Shown here in pieces: positions 40,704 to 49,839 of a DNA stretch of 64,000 bases (the stretch's first letter is position 1; each line of letters starts with the position of its first letter). Under the pieces are notes generated by a model, which was not told the origin of the DNA, searched no databases, and saw nothing but the letters and a program-made list of their open reading frames with translations. A program made the position numbers and the translations under genes. Origin of the DNA: Streptomyces sp. Root431 (GTDB lineage Bacteria; Actinomycetota; Actinomycetes; Streptomycetales; Streptomycetaceae); assembly GCF_001426585.1 (NCBI RefSeq), contig NZ_LMEI01000006.1, positions 62,001 to 126,000 on the forward strand, given 5' to 3'.

Positions 40704-41549
40704 GTGAACGAGCACATCCCCGTCATCCGCGAGGTCGACCAGGGCACCGCGCGCCTCATGCCCGACGTGGACCGGGAGCAGGCGTGGCTCCTGACGGTCG
40801 ACGGCGCACCCCAGTCGTACGTCGACCTGGACGATCCGGCCTACCTGGAGTTCGAGTACGTGCTCCGGCTCGCCCATGTCGTCGACGGCGCCGCCGACGA
40901 GGGCGAACCGCTGGACGTCCTGCACCTGGGCGGTGGGGCGCTCTCGCTGCCCCGGTACGTCTCCGTCACCCGGCCCGGCTCGCGCCAGGACGTCGTGGAG
41001 TGGGACCGGGAGCTGCTCCGCCTCGTCGCCGAGCACCTGCCGCTGCCCGAGGGCTCGGGCGTCACCGTGCACGCCGCCGACGCCCGGCGCTGGCTGGAGG
41101 AGGCGCCGGACGCCTCGGCCGATCTGATCGTCGGCGACGTCTTCGGCGGCTCGCGGGTGCCCGCCCACCTCACCTCCGTCGAGTACGCCCGGGAGGTCCG
41201 GCGCGTCCTGCGCCCCGGCGGGCTCTACGCCGCCAACCTCGCCGACGGGGCGCCCTTCGCGTTCCTCCGCTCCCAGCTCGCCACCTTCGACGCCGTCTTC
41301 CCCGAGCTGGCCCTCGTCGCCGAACCGGCAGTGCTGCGTGGCCGGCGCTTCGGGAACGCGATCCTGGTCGCCTCCGGCCGGGAGATCGACATCGCGCACC
41401 TCGCCCGGCGGGCCGCCGCGGACGCCTTCCCCGCGCGCGTGGAGCACGGGGGGACGCTCGACCGGTTCACCGGGGACGCGGAACCGGTCCTGGACTCCGG
41501 GGCCGTACCCTCACCCGTCCCGCCGGACGGCGCCTTCGGCATCGGCTGA
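40704..41549 (+). CDS. Spermidine-synthase-like methyltransferase-fold protein
   Basis: 281 residues from GTG 40704. The Rossmann-like core reads DVLHLGGGALSLPRYVSVTR (glycine motif), DVVEWDRELLRLVAEHL, VTVHAADARRWLEEAPDA, LIVGDVFGG and REVRRVLRPGGLYAANL. This matches the spermine/spermidine synthase fold group (fused or orphan members in actinobacteria) and not a dedicated polyamine enzyme. Substrate unknown. Its last 39 bp overlap the end of the opposite-strand MFS gene. Confidence 0.85.
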   Translation: MNEHIPVIREVDQGTARLMPDVDREQAWLLTVDGAPQSYVDLDDPAYLEFEYVLRLAHVVDGAADEGEPLDVLHLGGGALSLPRYVSVTRPGSRQDVVEWDRELLRLVAEHLPLPEGSGVTVHAADARRWLEEAPDASADLIVGDVFGGSRVPAHLTSVEYAREVRRVLRPGGLYAANLADGAPFAFLRSQLATFDAVFPELALVAEPAVLRGRRFGNAILVASGREIDIAHLARRAAADAFPARVEHGGTLDRFTGDAEPVLDSGAVPSPVPPDGAFGIG

Positions 41550-42899
41550 GAGGGCCGTCGCGGTCGCCGGGGCCGTCGCGGGGGGCGACGCCGGAGCCGT
41601 CTCCGGGGTCGTGCCTGTGATCTCCTTCGCGTGCGTACGGCGGGTCAGGTTCCGTACGTCCGGCACGAGCAGGACGAGCGCGGTGACGAACACCATCAGC
41701 GCCGCCGCGCCCCACAGCGCCTCGCTCCGGCCGAACGCGCTCTCGGCCGGACCCGCGAGCGCCGTCGACAGCGGCAGCAGGGCGGTCGATCCGAACCAGT
41801 CGTAGGCGGCGACCCGGGAGAGCTTCTCCTCCGGGATCTCCTGGTGCAGGGCCGTCATCCACGAGACGCCGAAGACCTCGATCGCCGTGCCGCTGATGAA
41901 CATCGCGGCCGTGAGCCCCACCGCGTCCAGCGGTACGGCGAGCGCCGCGGAGGGCAGTGCGATCGGGAAGACGCAGAGCGTCCCGACGAACAGCAGGCGG
42001 CGCGGCTTCCAGCGGGCCATCAGGACGGCGCCGACGAGCGTCCCCACGCCGTACGCGGCGAGCGCGATGCCCCACGGACGGGCGCCGCCCAGCTCGTCCC
42101 GGGCGACCAGCGGGCCGAACACCGCCTCGACCGCCCCGATCAGGCCCACGACCACAGAGAACTGGGCGACGATCGACCAGAGCCAGGGCCGTCCGACGAA
42201 CTCCTGCCAGCCTTCCCGGAGATCGGCGAAGAGTCCGCCGCTCGGCGCCCGTTCGGGAGTGCCGCTCACGTCGAGGAAGGCACGCAGCCCGCCCGCGACG
42301 GCGAAGGCGAGCGCGTCGATGGCGAGGACCCAGCCGGGCCCGACGAAGGCGACCAGCGCGCCGCCGAGGGCCGCGCCGCCGATTCCGGCACCGTGCATGG
42401 CCATCCGGTAGACGGCGAACGCCCGGCCGGCCTGCTCCCCGGTGACGCTGGTCATCAGCATGCCCTCGGCGGCCGGGTTGAAGAACGCCTGCCCGGTGCC
42501 GCAGAGCGCGGTGAGCACCATCATCTGCCAGATCTGCGCCCCGCCCGCGAGCACGAGCACGGCGAAGAGGGCCTGGGAGACGCAGTTGAGGGCGTTGGCG
42601 GCGACCATCACGCGGTGGCGGGGTATGCGGTCGGCGATCGCGCCGCCGATGAGCAGGAAGAGCACGAGCGGCAGGAAGCGGGCCATCGCGACGAGTCCCA
42701 CGTCGCCCGCGCTGCCGCCGCTCTCGAAGACCGCCCACGTGGTGGCGATCAGGGCGCCGTGCGCGCCGAGGTTGGTCACGACCGTGGCGGCCGTGAGCAG
42801 GACGTAGTTGCGGCCCGCCCACTCGGGGCGCCGGGAGGCGAAGGGAGTGCGGCGGGAGGCCAGGGGGGTGCGGCGGGGGGAGTCGGCGGGGTTCGTCAC
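41511..42899 (-). CDS. MFS transporter (MFS_3/enterobactin exporter-like)
   Basis: 462 residues from GTG 42899. Twelve-helix MFS pattern, with the N-half YVLLTAATVVTNLGAHGALI, ALCGTGQAFFNPAAEGMLMT and AYDWFGSTALLPLSTALAGP in the C-half. The HRVMVAANALNCVSQALF loop fits the MFS_3 group of drug or siderophore exporters. A Pro/Ala/Thr tail follows the last helix. The direction and the 39-bp overlap with the upstream convergent gene suggest a single-gene unit. Confidence 0.9.
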   Translation of the reverse strand: MTNPADSPRRTPLASRRTPFASRRPEWAGRNYVLLTAATVVTNLGAHGALIATTWAVFESGGSAGDVGLVAMARFLPLVLFLLIGGAIADRIPRHRVMVAANALNCVSQALFAVLVLAGGAQIWQMMVLTALCGTGQAFFNPAAEGMLMTSVTGEQAGRAFAVYRMAMHGAGIGGAALGGALVAFVGPGWVLAIDALAFAVAGGLRAFLDVSGTPERAPSGGLFADLREGWQEFVGRPWLWSIVAQFSVVVGLIGAVEAVFGPLVARDELGGARPWGIALAAYGVGTLVGAVLMARWKPRRLLFVGTLCVFPIALPSAALAVPLDAVGLTAAMFISGTAIEVFGVSWMTALHQEIPEEKLSRVAAYDWFGSTALLPLSTALAGPAESAFGRSEALWGAAALMVFVTALVLLVPDVRNLTRRTHAKEITGTTPETAPASPPATAPATATALSADAEGAVRRDG

Positions 42900-42987
42900 T
42901 CCGGGACTATCCCTGCCGCCTCCCCTTCCTGCCAAACCGATATCCGGACCGCGGGGAGCGCTGTACGGCGCTCCGCCGCCGGCCGGG

Positions 42988-44139
42988 TCAGGACTTGGTG
43001 GTGAGCCTGACGGTGGAGAGGATCTTCTTGATGGTGGCGTCCGGCAGTTCGTCCTTCACGCCGTCGGCCCCGTAGAGGACCCAGGTCGAGAAGTCTCCGG
43101 CGGCGTTCTTGAAGGTGAAGGCGATGGACTTGCCGTCCGTCTCGCACTTGTTGCGCTTCTTGACGCCCGGCGCGGTGGCCGTCGCCATGCTGCCCTTGAG
43201 CCCGGACGCCGTCGTGTACGGCACGGCCTTGCTGACCTTGATGGTGCTTTGCGGCATGTGCTGCGCGTAGCCGGCCCACACCCATGTGCCGGCCTCGCCG
43301 CGCGCGGCGTCCGCCGTGTTCTTGGCGCCCTGGCCGCCCTTGGTGCCCGCGGTGCTCAGCCCCCAGGTCGACGCGGTGCCGTTCTTGTCGGTGTCGTAGG
43401 CGCACCAGTTGCTCTTGAAGTGGGTGGGGCTGGACATCGTCGTGAGCGGGGAGCCGTCGCCCTTCTTCTCGTCTTCGAAGAACGTGATCGACCCCGGCTT
43501 CTGCACCTGCCACTCGGGCGGTACGTCGAACAGGGTGCCGTACTTCGGGTTGTGGACGACCTTCCAGCCGGGGATCGTCGGCTGCTGGGCGGCGCCGTCA
43601 CGCGGGTTGTCGAGCGGCGGTGCGGAGGGATCGGCCTCCTCGGAGGGCTGTCCGGACGGCTGCCCGGAGGCCGGCGCCGAGGCGGACGGCTTCTGGTCGT
43701 CGGCGACCGCCTTCTTGTCGTCGTCCTTGGTGAGGACCAGGTAGCCGGTGACGCCGCCCGCGACGACCACGGCGATCGCGGCGACGATCGCGACGAGGGT
43801 CGTCTTCTTCTTCCCGCCCCCGGGGCCGCCGGGCGCCCCGGGCTGCCCCGGAACCTGCCCCGGCACCGCGTACTGCGGCACGGTCGGCTGCTGGTACGGG
43901 TTCGGCTGGCCGTATCCGGGCTGCTGCGGGTAGCCCTGCTGCCCGTACCCCTGCTGCGGGTAGCCCGGCTGCGCGGGCTGCTGGGGATAGCCGGGCTGTG
44001 TCGGCGGCTGCTGGTAACCGGGCTGGGCCGGCGGCTGCTGATACGGGTTCGGCTGCTGGTACCCCGACTGCTGGTAGGGGTTCTGACTCTGGTCCTGCGG
44101 GTTCTGCTCGCCCCCGGGCGGCTGCTGTCCTGGCCACAT
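42988..44139 (-). CDS. Pro/Gln/Tyr-rich single-pass membrane protein with extracellular domain
   Basis: 383 residues from ATG 44139 (MWPGQQPPGGEQ). Residues 10-105 are built of short NPYQQ, QPGYPQ and GYQQP repeats, with a cytoplasmic or wall-proximal position likely. Then GKKKTTLVAIVAAIAVVVAG forms one membrane helix, followed by an Asp/Ser/Pro linker and a roughly 200-residue extracellular domain with two or three Cys (NWCAYD, RNKCETD). This architecture is common in actinobacterial envelope proteins (DUF4190/DUF4333-type neighbours), but the C-terminal domain is not identified. It is oriented away from the thioesterase gene, whose start is 83 bp upstream. Confidence 0.8.
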   Translation of the reverse strand: MWPGQQPPGGEQNPQDQSQNPYQQSGYQQPNPYQQPPAQPGYQQPPTQPGYPQQPAQPGYPQQGYGQQGYPQQPGYGQPNPYQQPTVPQYAVPGQVPGQPGAPGGPGGGKKKTTLVAIVAAIAVVVAGGVTGYLVLTKDDDKKAVADDQKPSASAPASGQPSGQPSEEADPSAPPLDNPRDGAAQQPTIPGWKVVHNPKYGTLFDVPPEWQVQKPGSITFFEDEKKGDGSPLTTMSSPTHFKSNWCAYDTDKNGTASTWGLSTAGTKGGQGAKNTADAARGEAGTWVWAGYAQHMPQSTIKVSKAVPYTTASGLKGSMATATAPGVKKRNKCETDGKSIAFTFKNAAGDFSTWVLYGADGVKDELPDATIKKILSTVRLTTKS

Positions 44140-44221
44140 GGCCAGTAACGATAGAGGTGCGGGGGCGGCAGGGCCACGAGAGGGATGGCCAAGGCGGCTA
44201 CTGGTGGGTAACATCACGGCC

Positions 44222-44674
44222 ATGAGCGCAGACCAGATGTCCGTCGGCGAGATGCTCGCCGCCACGGTCCCCATGGCCGGAACCCTGAAGCTGGAGTTCC
44301 TGGAGACCACCGCCGAGCGCGCCGTCGTGCGCCTTCCGGACCAGCCCGCCTACCACAACCACGTCGGCGGCCCGCACGCCGGAGCGATGTTCACCCTGGC
44401 CGAGTCCGCCAGCGGCGCGATCGTGCTCGCCGCCTTCGGCGACCAGCTGAGCCGCGCCGTCCCGCTCGCCGTCAGCGCCGAGATCGGCTACAAGAAGCTG
44501 GCCATGGGCGTCGTCACGGCCACCGCCACCCTGGGCCGCCCCGCGGCCGAGGTCGTCGCCGAACTCGACGCCGGACAGCGGCCGGAGTTCCCGGTGCGGA
44601 TCGACATCACCCGTGAGGACGGCGCCGTGACCGGCGAGATGACCGTCGTCTGGACCCTGCGCCCGAACGCCTGA
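44222..44674 (+). CDS. Hotdog-fold thioesterase (DUF4442/PaaI-like)
   Basis: 150 residues from ATG 44222. Motifs HNHVGGPHAGAMFTLAESAS (active-site region with His and Asp/Glu nearby) and SAEIGYKKLAMGVVTATATL mark the hotdog fold. It probably hydrolyses acyl-CoA or acyl-ACP thioesters. It is monocistronic, with a strong hairpin (44691-44724) 16 bp after the stop. Confidence 0.85.
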   Translation: MSADQMSVGEMLAATVPMAGTLKLEFLETTAERAVVRLPDQPAYHNHVGGPHAGAMFTLAESASGAIVLAAFGDQLSRAVPLAVSAEIGYKKLAMGVVTATATLGRPAAEVVAELDAGQRPEFPVRIDITREDGAVTGEMTVVWTLRPNA

Positions 44675-44690
44675 CCGGGTATTCCGCGCG

Positions 44691-44724
44691 CCGCCCCGGC
44701 ACCCCCCTTCGGGTGCCGGGGCGG
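44691..44724 (+). terminator. Strong intrinsic-type hairpin after thioesterase gene
   Basis: ccgccccggcaccc (44691-44704) pairs perfectly with gggtgccggggcgg (44711-44724) around a 6-nt loop. A 14-bp stem, 16 bp after the TGA; followed by tcgtgttgg. Confidence 0.8.
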
Positions 44725-44832
44725 TCGTGTTGGGGGTCGGCGACGCGAAAACGGACATTCCGTCACGCATAGTGCGGTCAGGGCACGGACGCTTCCGGGC
44801 CGGGCCCGCACCCCGTGCCGAGGAGCCGCCCC

Positions 44833-47457
44833 GTGTCCGACGAACCGTCACCCGACCCCGCCGTCCCGGCAGAACCGGCGGAACCGGCAGTCCCGGCAGT
44901 ACCGGCAGTACCGGCAGTACCGGCGGAAGCGACGACCACGCCCGCCGCGGCCGCCCGGTCCCGTGGGCGCGGCCCGCGGTTCTCCCGGCGGGCGCTGCTG
45001 CTCGCGCTCACCGGCGGCGCCGCCCTCGCGGCCGCCGCCTCGCCCGTGGCCGCGGCCGGCACGCGGCCACGCGGGACGGCCCCCCTCGCCCCGCCCGCAG
45101 GCCGGGTCGACGACCTCCTCGGCCGGCTCACCCTCGACGAGAAGGTCTCCCTCCTCCACGGCGCCACCGACCCCGCGAGCCTCGGCCAGGCCGGCCACGT
45201 CCCCGGCGTACCCCGCCTCGGCATCCCGCCGCTCCGGCTCGCCGACGGCCCCGCCGGGATCCGCGTCCGCCGCACCGCGACCGCCCTGCCCGCGCCCGTC
45301 ATGCTCGCCGCCGCCTTCGACCCCGGCCTCGCCCGCGCCTACGGCCGGGTCATCGGCCTGGAGGGCCGCGCCCTCGGCCAGGACGTGCTGCTCTCGCCCA
45401 TGGCCAACCTCATCCGCACCCCGTACGCGGGCCGGAACTTCGAGACCTTCTCCGAGGACCCGCTCCTCACCGCCGACCTCGTCGCCGAGGAGATCCGCGG
45501 CATCCAGGCCGAGGGCCTCGTCGCCACCGTCAAGCACTTCGCCCTGAACAACCAGGAACGCGACCGCACCTCCGTCGACGTCCGCGCCGGCGAACAGACC
45601 CTGCACGAGACCGAGCTGCGGGCCTTCGAGGCGGCCGTGGCTGCCGGAGCGGGCGCCGTGATGGCCGCGTACAACAAGGTCGACGGCGTCCACGCCGCCG
45701 AGAACGCCACCCTGCTCACCGCGATCCTGCGGGACCGCTGGGGCTTCGACGGCTGGGTCATGAGCGACTGGGACGCCACCCACACGACCGGCCCCGCGCT
45801 CGCCGCCGGACTCGACATGGAGATGCCCGGCGGCCGGCGCTACGGCGCTGCGCTCCGCGACGCCGTCCGCGCGGGCCGGATCGCCGAGTCCGCGGTCGAC
45901 CGTGCCGTACGCCGCATCCTCTCCGTACGCGAGCGCTTCGGGCTCCTCGACGAGACGCCGTCGCGCCCGGCCAGGGACGCCGCCTCCGGGGCCCGGCTCG
46001 CCCTGCGCGTCGCCACCGCGGGCGCGACCCTCCTGCGCAACACCCGCGGGACCCTGCCGCTCACCGCCCGGGCCGCCCGCTCCCTCGCCGTCGTCGGGCC
46101 CACGGCGGCCGTGCCGTTCGTCAGCGGCGGCGGCAGCGCCCACGTCGTCCCCGACGCCGCCACGAGTCCTGTGGACGCGATCCGGGCCAGGGCGGGGGAG
46201 GACGCCTCCGTCACGTACGCCGTCGGCGAGGACCTCTTCGGGCGGCCGCTGCCGCCGCTGTCGCCCGGCGTCGACCTGGAGGGCGTCGACGTCGCCGCAG
46301 GCGCCACCTGGACCCGTACGGTCACGCTCACCGCCACCGACCCCGACGAGTGGACCTTCCTCGTCCACTACGGCGGCCCCCGGCCCACCGTCACCCTCGA
46401 CGGCACCGAGCTCTTCCCCGTCCGGCAGGGCATCGCCGAGTACTTCGTGGGCGGCCTCCTCGGCCGGGCCCCCGACGGACTCCACGTCCGGCGCACCACC
46501 CTGCGCCTCGCCGCCGGACCGCACGAGCTGACCGTCACCGCCCGCGGCGGCCCCGCCGGCCAGCGCTTCCGGCTCCGCGCGGTGACCGGGGCGACCCGGG
46601 CCGCCGACGTGGCCGATGCCGTACGGGCCGCGCGCGCCGCGCACAGCGTCGTGCTCTTCGCCTACGAGGACGCCACCGAGGGCCAGGACCGCGCGACCCT
46701 CGCCCTCCCCGGCCACCAGGAGGCCCTGATCAAGGCGGTGACGGCGGCCAACGCCCGTACCACCGTCGTCCTCAACACCTCGTCGGCCGTCACCATGCCG
46801 TGGCTGGAACGGACCGGCGCCGTCCTCCAGATGTACTACCCGGGGCAGGAGGGCGCGGCCGCCACCACGGCCGTCCTCTTCGGCGACGCCGATCCCGGCG
46901 GGCGCCTCACCCAGACCTTCCCGGCCTCCGAGGACCGCCACCCCACCGCAGGGAACCCGCGCCGCTATCCGGGCGTGGACGGGGTCGAGGAGTACGGCGA
47001 GGGCGTCCACGTCGGCCACCGCTGGTACGAGGCGCAGGGCGTCACGCCGCTCTTCCCCTTCGGGCACGGGCTGTCGTACACGACCTTCCGGTACGAGGAC
47101 CTGACCGTCGCTCCCGGGGGAGAGGCGGGCGCGGGCGGGCTCGACGTCACCTTCTCCGTCCGCAACACCGGCCGGCGGGACGGCGTCGAGGTCGCCCAGG
47201 TCTACCTCGGCCCCTCCCCGGACCTCACCGCCCTCGGCGTCGACCAGCCGGTCTCCGCGCTCGCCAGCTACCGCCGCCTGGAGCTCGCGGCCGGCGAGCG
47301 GCGCCGGGTGACCGTCCACGTCACCGCCCGCACCCTCTCCTCCTGGGACACCGCACGGCACGACTGGCTCCTCGGCACGGGCCGCCGGACCGTCCGCGTC
47401 GGAGCCTCGTCGGCCGACCCCGGCCTCACCGTCGGAGTCGAGGTCCGTCCCTCCTGA
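44833..47457 (+). CDS. Secreted glycoside hydrolase family 3 beta-glucosidase
   Basis: 874 residues from GTG 44833 (after gaggagccgcc). A Tat-type signal follows a Pro/Ala/Val repeat region (PAVPAVPAVPAE): RFSRRALLLALTGGAALAAA. GH3 domain: VPRLGIPPLRLADGPAGIRV, GRNFETFSEDPLL, KHFALNNQERDR, with the catalytic nucleophile Asp312 in GWVMSDWDATHT. The C-terminal alpha/beta domain and fibronectin-like domain (TFSVRNTGRRDGVEVAQVYL) are present; a PA14-like insert lies near 480-580. It releases glucose or other sugars from the non-reducing end of beta-glucosides outside the cell. The unusual extended pre-signal tail is odd; ATG or other starts nearer the Tat motif are lacking. Confidence 0.9.
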   Translation: MSDEPSPDPAVPAEPAEPAVPAVPAVPAVPAEATTTPAAAARSRGRGPRFSRRALLLALTGGAALAAAASPVAAAGTRPRGTAPLAPPAGRVDDLLGRLTLDEKVSLLHGATDPASLGQAGHVPGVPRLGIPPLRLADGPAGIRVRRTATALPAPVMLAAAFDPGLARAYGRVIGLEGRALGQDVLLSPMANLIRTPYAGRNFETFSEDPLLTADLVAEEIRGIQAEGLVATVKHFALNNQERDRTSVDVRAGEQTLHETELRAFEAAVAAGAGAVMAAYNKVDGVHAAENATLLTAILRDRWGFDGWVMSDWDATHTTGPALAAGLDMEMPGGRRYGAALRDAVRAGRIAESAVDRAVRRILSVRERFGLLDETPSRPARDAASGARLALRVATAGATLLRNTRGTLPLTARAARSLAVVGPTAAVPFVSGGGSAHVVPDAATSPVDAIRARAGEDASVTYAVGEDLFGRPLPPLSPGVDLEGVDVAAGATWTRTVTLTATDPDEWTFLVHYGGPRPTVTLDGTELFPVRQGIAEYFVGGLLGRAPDGLHVRRTTLRLAAGPHELTVTARGGPAGQRFRLRAVTGATRAADVADAVRAARAAHSVVLFAYEDATEGQDRATLALPGHQEALIKAVTAANARTTVVLNTSSAVTMPWLERTGAVLQMYYPGQEGAAATTAVLFGDADPGGRLTQTFPASEDRHPTAGNPRRYPGVDGVEEYGEGVHVGHRWYEAQGVTPLFPFGHGLSYTTFRYEDLTVAPGGEAGAGGLDVTFSVRNTGRRDGVEVAQVYLGPSPDLTALGVDQPVSALASYRRLELAAGERRRVTVHVTARTLSSWDTARHDWLLGTGRRTVRVGASSADPGLTVGVEVRPS

Positions 47458-47523
47458 CCGGGTAGGCTGCCCCGGCGTGCCCGACGCGGTGCACGCCGGG
47501 CGGCCGACACGGGAGGAACCGCG

Positions 47524-48177
47524 TTGCACGTGCAGGAATGGCTGGAGACGATCCCGGCGGTCGCGATCTACGCGCTGGTGGGCGTGGTGATCGGGCTGGA
47601 GAGCCTGGGCATCCCGCTGCCCGGCGAGATCGTGCTCGTGAGTTCGGCGCTGCTCGCCTCGCAGCACGGCGACATCAACCCGTACGTCCTCGGCGCCTGC
47701 GCCACCGCCGGCGCGATCATCGGCGACTCGATCGGCTACGCCATCGGCCGCAAGGGCGGCAGGCCACTGCTCGCCTGGCTGGGGAAGAAGTTCCCGAAGC
47801 ACTTCAGCGAGGCCAATGTCGCGCTCGCCGAGCGCTCCTTCCAGAAGTGGGGCATGTGGGCGGTCTTCTTCGGCCGCTTCATCGCCCTGCTGCGCATCTT
47901 CGCCGGACCCCTCGCGGGCGTCCTGCACATGCCGTACTGGAAGTTCCTCATCGCCAACGTCTTCGGCGGCATCCTGTGGGCCGGCGGCACCACGGCCGTC
48001 ATCTACTCGGTCGGCATCGTCGCCGAGGCCTGGCTGAAGCGCTTCTCCTGGCTCGGCCTCGTCCTCGCCGTGCTGATCGGCGTCGCGTCGATGCTGATCA
48101 TCAAGAACCGCGCCAAGAAGGCCGCGGCGGAGCGGCCGGAGGCCGCGGATCCGGAGCCGGTCGCCGTCGGGGACTGA
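47524..48177 (+). CDS. DedA family membrane protein
   Basis: 217 residues from TTG 47524, 7 nt after ggagg; GTG 47530 is also possible. DedA/SNARE-associated signature: GLESLGIPLPGEIVLVSSAL, GDSIGYAIGRKGGRPLLAWL, FFGRFIALLRIFAGPLAGVL and GGILWAGGTTAVIYSVGIVA. Five or six helices. The family is involved in recycling undecaprenyl phosphate or phosphatidylethanolamine and in resistance to cationic antimicrobials. The gene ends in a Lys/Ala/Pro tail; a strong terminator lies 68 bp after the stop. Confidence 0.92.
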   Translation: MHVQEWLETIPAVAIYALVGVVIGLESLGIPLPGEIVLVSSALLASQHGDINPYVLGACATAGAIIGDSIGYAIGRKGGRPLLAWLGKKFPKHFSEANVALAERSFQKWGMWAVFFGRFIALLRIFAGPLAGVLHMPYWKFLIANVFGGILWAGGTTAVIYSVGIVAEAWLKRFSWLGLVLAVLIGVASMLIIKNRAKKAAAERPEAADPEPVAVGD

Positions 48178-48179
48178 CC

Positions 48180-48243
48180 GCAGGCACGGCAGGCAACGCA
48201 GGCACGGCAGGCACGGCAGGCAACGCAGGCACGGCAGGCACGG
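48180..48243 (+). repeat. Tandem repeat of gcaggcacg / gcaggcaac units
   Basis: About seven 9-nt units (gcaggcacg and gcaggcaac) lie between the DedA stop and the terminator hairpin. A minisatellite-like, non-coding tract; no CRISPR-like spacers. Confidence 0.7.
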
Positions 48244-48244
48244 C

Positions 48245-48277
48245 AGAGGGCGGCACCCGCGAAGGGTGCCGCCCTCT
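48245..48277. terminator. Bidirectional strong hairpin between dedA-type and gamma-CA genes
   Basis: agagggcggcaccc (48245-48258) pairs perfectly with gggtgccgccctct (48264-48277) with a 5-nt loop (gcgaa). A 14-bp stem placed between two convergent genes, so it probably terminates both. Confidence 0.85.
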
Positions 48278-48289
48278 GGCATGGAGGGC

Positions 48290-48817
48290 TCAGGCCTCGA
48301 AGGCCTCCGCGTGGCTCTTCGCGAGCAGCAGGTACACCTCGGCGTTGAGCTTGATGCCCGCCGCCTCCTCCTCCGTGAGCGGGCGGCGGACCTTCGCCGG
48401 GACGCCCGCGACCAGCGAGCCCGGCGGGACCTCCATGCCCTGCGGGACGAGCGCCTGGGCGGCGACGAGCGAGCCCGCGCCGATCCGGGCCCCGTTGAGG
48501 ACCGTCGCGCCCATGCCGACGAGCACGTCGTCCTCGACCACGCAGCCGTGCAGGGTCGCGTTGTGGCCGACGGTCACCCGCGCCCCGATCGAGACGGGGA
48601 AGCCGGGGTCGACGTGGACCGTGGAGTTGTCCTGGATGTTGGAGTCCTCGCCGATCTCGATGGGGCCGCAGTCCGCCCGCAGCACGGCGTGGTACCAGAT
48701 GCTCGCGCGGGCGCCGAGCGTCACCTCGCCCAGCACCACGGAGGTCGGGGCCGTGAACGCGGTCGGGTCGATCTGCGGCTCCTTACCGCCCACACCCTTG
48801 ATCAACGCCTCTGCCAT
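48290..48817 (-). CDS. Gamma-carbonic-anhydrase-like left-handed beta-helix protein
   Basis: 175 residues from ATG 48817. Hexapeptide repeats (SIWYHAVLRADCGPIEIG, NSTVHVDPGFPVSIGARVTV, GHNATLHGCVVEDDVLVGMG) form the left-handed beta-helix. Zinc-ligand His are present at the family positions (NSTVHV, TVGHNATLHG). The family includes gamma-class carbonic anhydrases and acetyltransferase-like homologues; catalytic carbonic anhydrase activity in such short Streptomyces proteins is not assured. Single-gene unit. Confidence 0.85.
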   Translation of the reverse strand: MAEALIKGVGGKEPQIDPTAFTAPTSVVLGEVTLGARASIWYHAVLRADCGPIEIGEDSNIQDNSTVHVDPGFPVSIGARVTVGHNATLHGCVVEDDVLVGMGATVLNGARIGAGSLVAAQALVPQGMEVPPGSLVAGVPAKVRRPLTEEEAAGIKLNAEVYLLLAKSHAEAFEA

Positions 48818-48948
48818 GGTTCGCTCCTGATCGTCAGCCGTCGTGTCACGCCCGGGGTCGCCCCCGGCCGCACCCTATGCCGTGCCCATGACGGACATCA
48901 CAGCGCACCGCGGTGATCAGGTACGACGGCGCCGACTACCGTGGCCGG

Positions 48949-49839
48949 GTGCCCAGGAACAGAAACACGTTCTCATCCCTCGCCGCCTGGCGGCGCAGGA
49001 CCGTCGCCCGTGCCGTACAGGGCGCCTGGCACTGGGCGCAGAAGGCCGGTTCCGTCACCGCCGAACACCCGGGGAAGCTGCGCTTCCGCCGCCTCGGCGC
49101 CGGGACCCGGCTCGCCTTCCCGCAGGGCACGGTCTTCGGCGAGCGGTGGATCGAGATCGGCGAGTGCTGCATCATCGCCGAGCAGGTCACGCTGACGGCC
49201 GGGATGCTGCCGGGCCTCGACCTCGGCACGGAGACGGTCCTGACCCTCGGGGACGGGGTGGTCCTCGGCCGCGGCAGCCACGTCATCGCCGACACGACGG
49301 TCACCATCGGCTCGGACACGTACTGCGGCCCGTACGTCTACATCACCTCGACCAACCACAGTTACGACGACCCCGACGAGCCCATCGGCCGTCAGTGGCC
49401 CCGCTCGGAACCGGTCTCCATCGGCCCCGGCTGCTGGCTCGGCACGGGCGCGGTGATCCTGCCCGGCGCGCGCATCGGCCGGAACGTCGTCGTCGCCGCG
49501 GGCGCGGTCGTCCGCGGCGAGGTGCCGGACCACTCGGTCGTGGCCGGCGCCCCGGCGAGGGTCGTCCGCAGCTGGGACCCGGAGAAGGGCTGGCAGCCCC
49601 CGCTGCGCACCCCGGCCCCCGTCCCGCTCCCGGCCGACGTGACGGCCGAACAGCTCGCCGCGCTCGCGGCCTGGGAGGTCGAGCAGGGGGAGGTCGGGCA
49701 GGTAGCGGCCGGGCAGGGGGAGGTCGAGCAGGGGGAGGTCGGGCAGGTAGCGGCCGGGCAGGGGGAGGTCGGGCAGGTAGCGGTCGAGCAGGCGGAGGCC
49801 GGGCAGGTGGCGGCCGAGCAGGCGAGCACGTCCTCCTAG
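48949..49839 (+). CDS. Hexapeptide-repeat acyltransferase with repeat-expanded C-terminal tail
   Basis: About 296 residues from GTG 48949. The core left-handed beta-helix (LTLGDGVVLGRGSHVIADTT, IGPGCWLGTGAVILPGARIG, GAVVRGEVPDHSVVAGAPAR) matches serine/maltose O-acetyltransferase-like enzymes, with STNHSYDDPDEPIG containing the catalytic His region. From about residue 245 the protein runs into a Glu/Gly/Gln/Val repeat (EVEQGEVGQVAAGQG), encoded by a DNA minisatellite at about 49677-49830. That tail is not part of the fold and probably varies between strains. O-acyl transfer to a sugar or wall polymer is likely. Confidence 0.85.
   Translation: MPRNRNTFSSLAAWRRRTVARAVQGAWHWAQKAGSVTAEHPGKLRFRRLGAGTRLAFPQGTVFGERWIEIGECCIIAEQVTLTAGMLPGLDLGTETVLTLGDGVVLGRGSHVIADTTVTIGSDTYCGPYVYITSTNHSYDDPDEPIGRQWPRSEPVSIGPGCWLGTGAVILPGARIGRNVVVAAGAVVRGEVPDHSVVAGAPARVVRSWDPEKGWQPPLRTPAPVPLPADVTAEQLAALAAWEVEQGEVGQVAAGQGEVEQGEVGQVAAGQGEVGQVAVEQAEAGQVAAEQASTSS
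49677..49830 (+). repeat. Coding minisatellite, gagcaggggg / gaggtcgggcaggtagcggcc units
   Basis: Repeated gaggtcgggcaggtagcggc and gggcagggggaggtcgagc units give the C-terminal EVGQVAAGQGEV tail of the acyltransferase. Unit copies are nearly identical, indicating recent expansion in frame. Confidence 0.8.

Noticed and set aside
48180..48243. Possible CRISPR-like repeats
   Set aside because: Units are contiguous 9-mers without spacers; a simple minisatellite.
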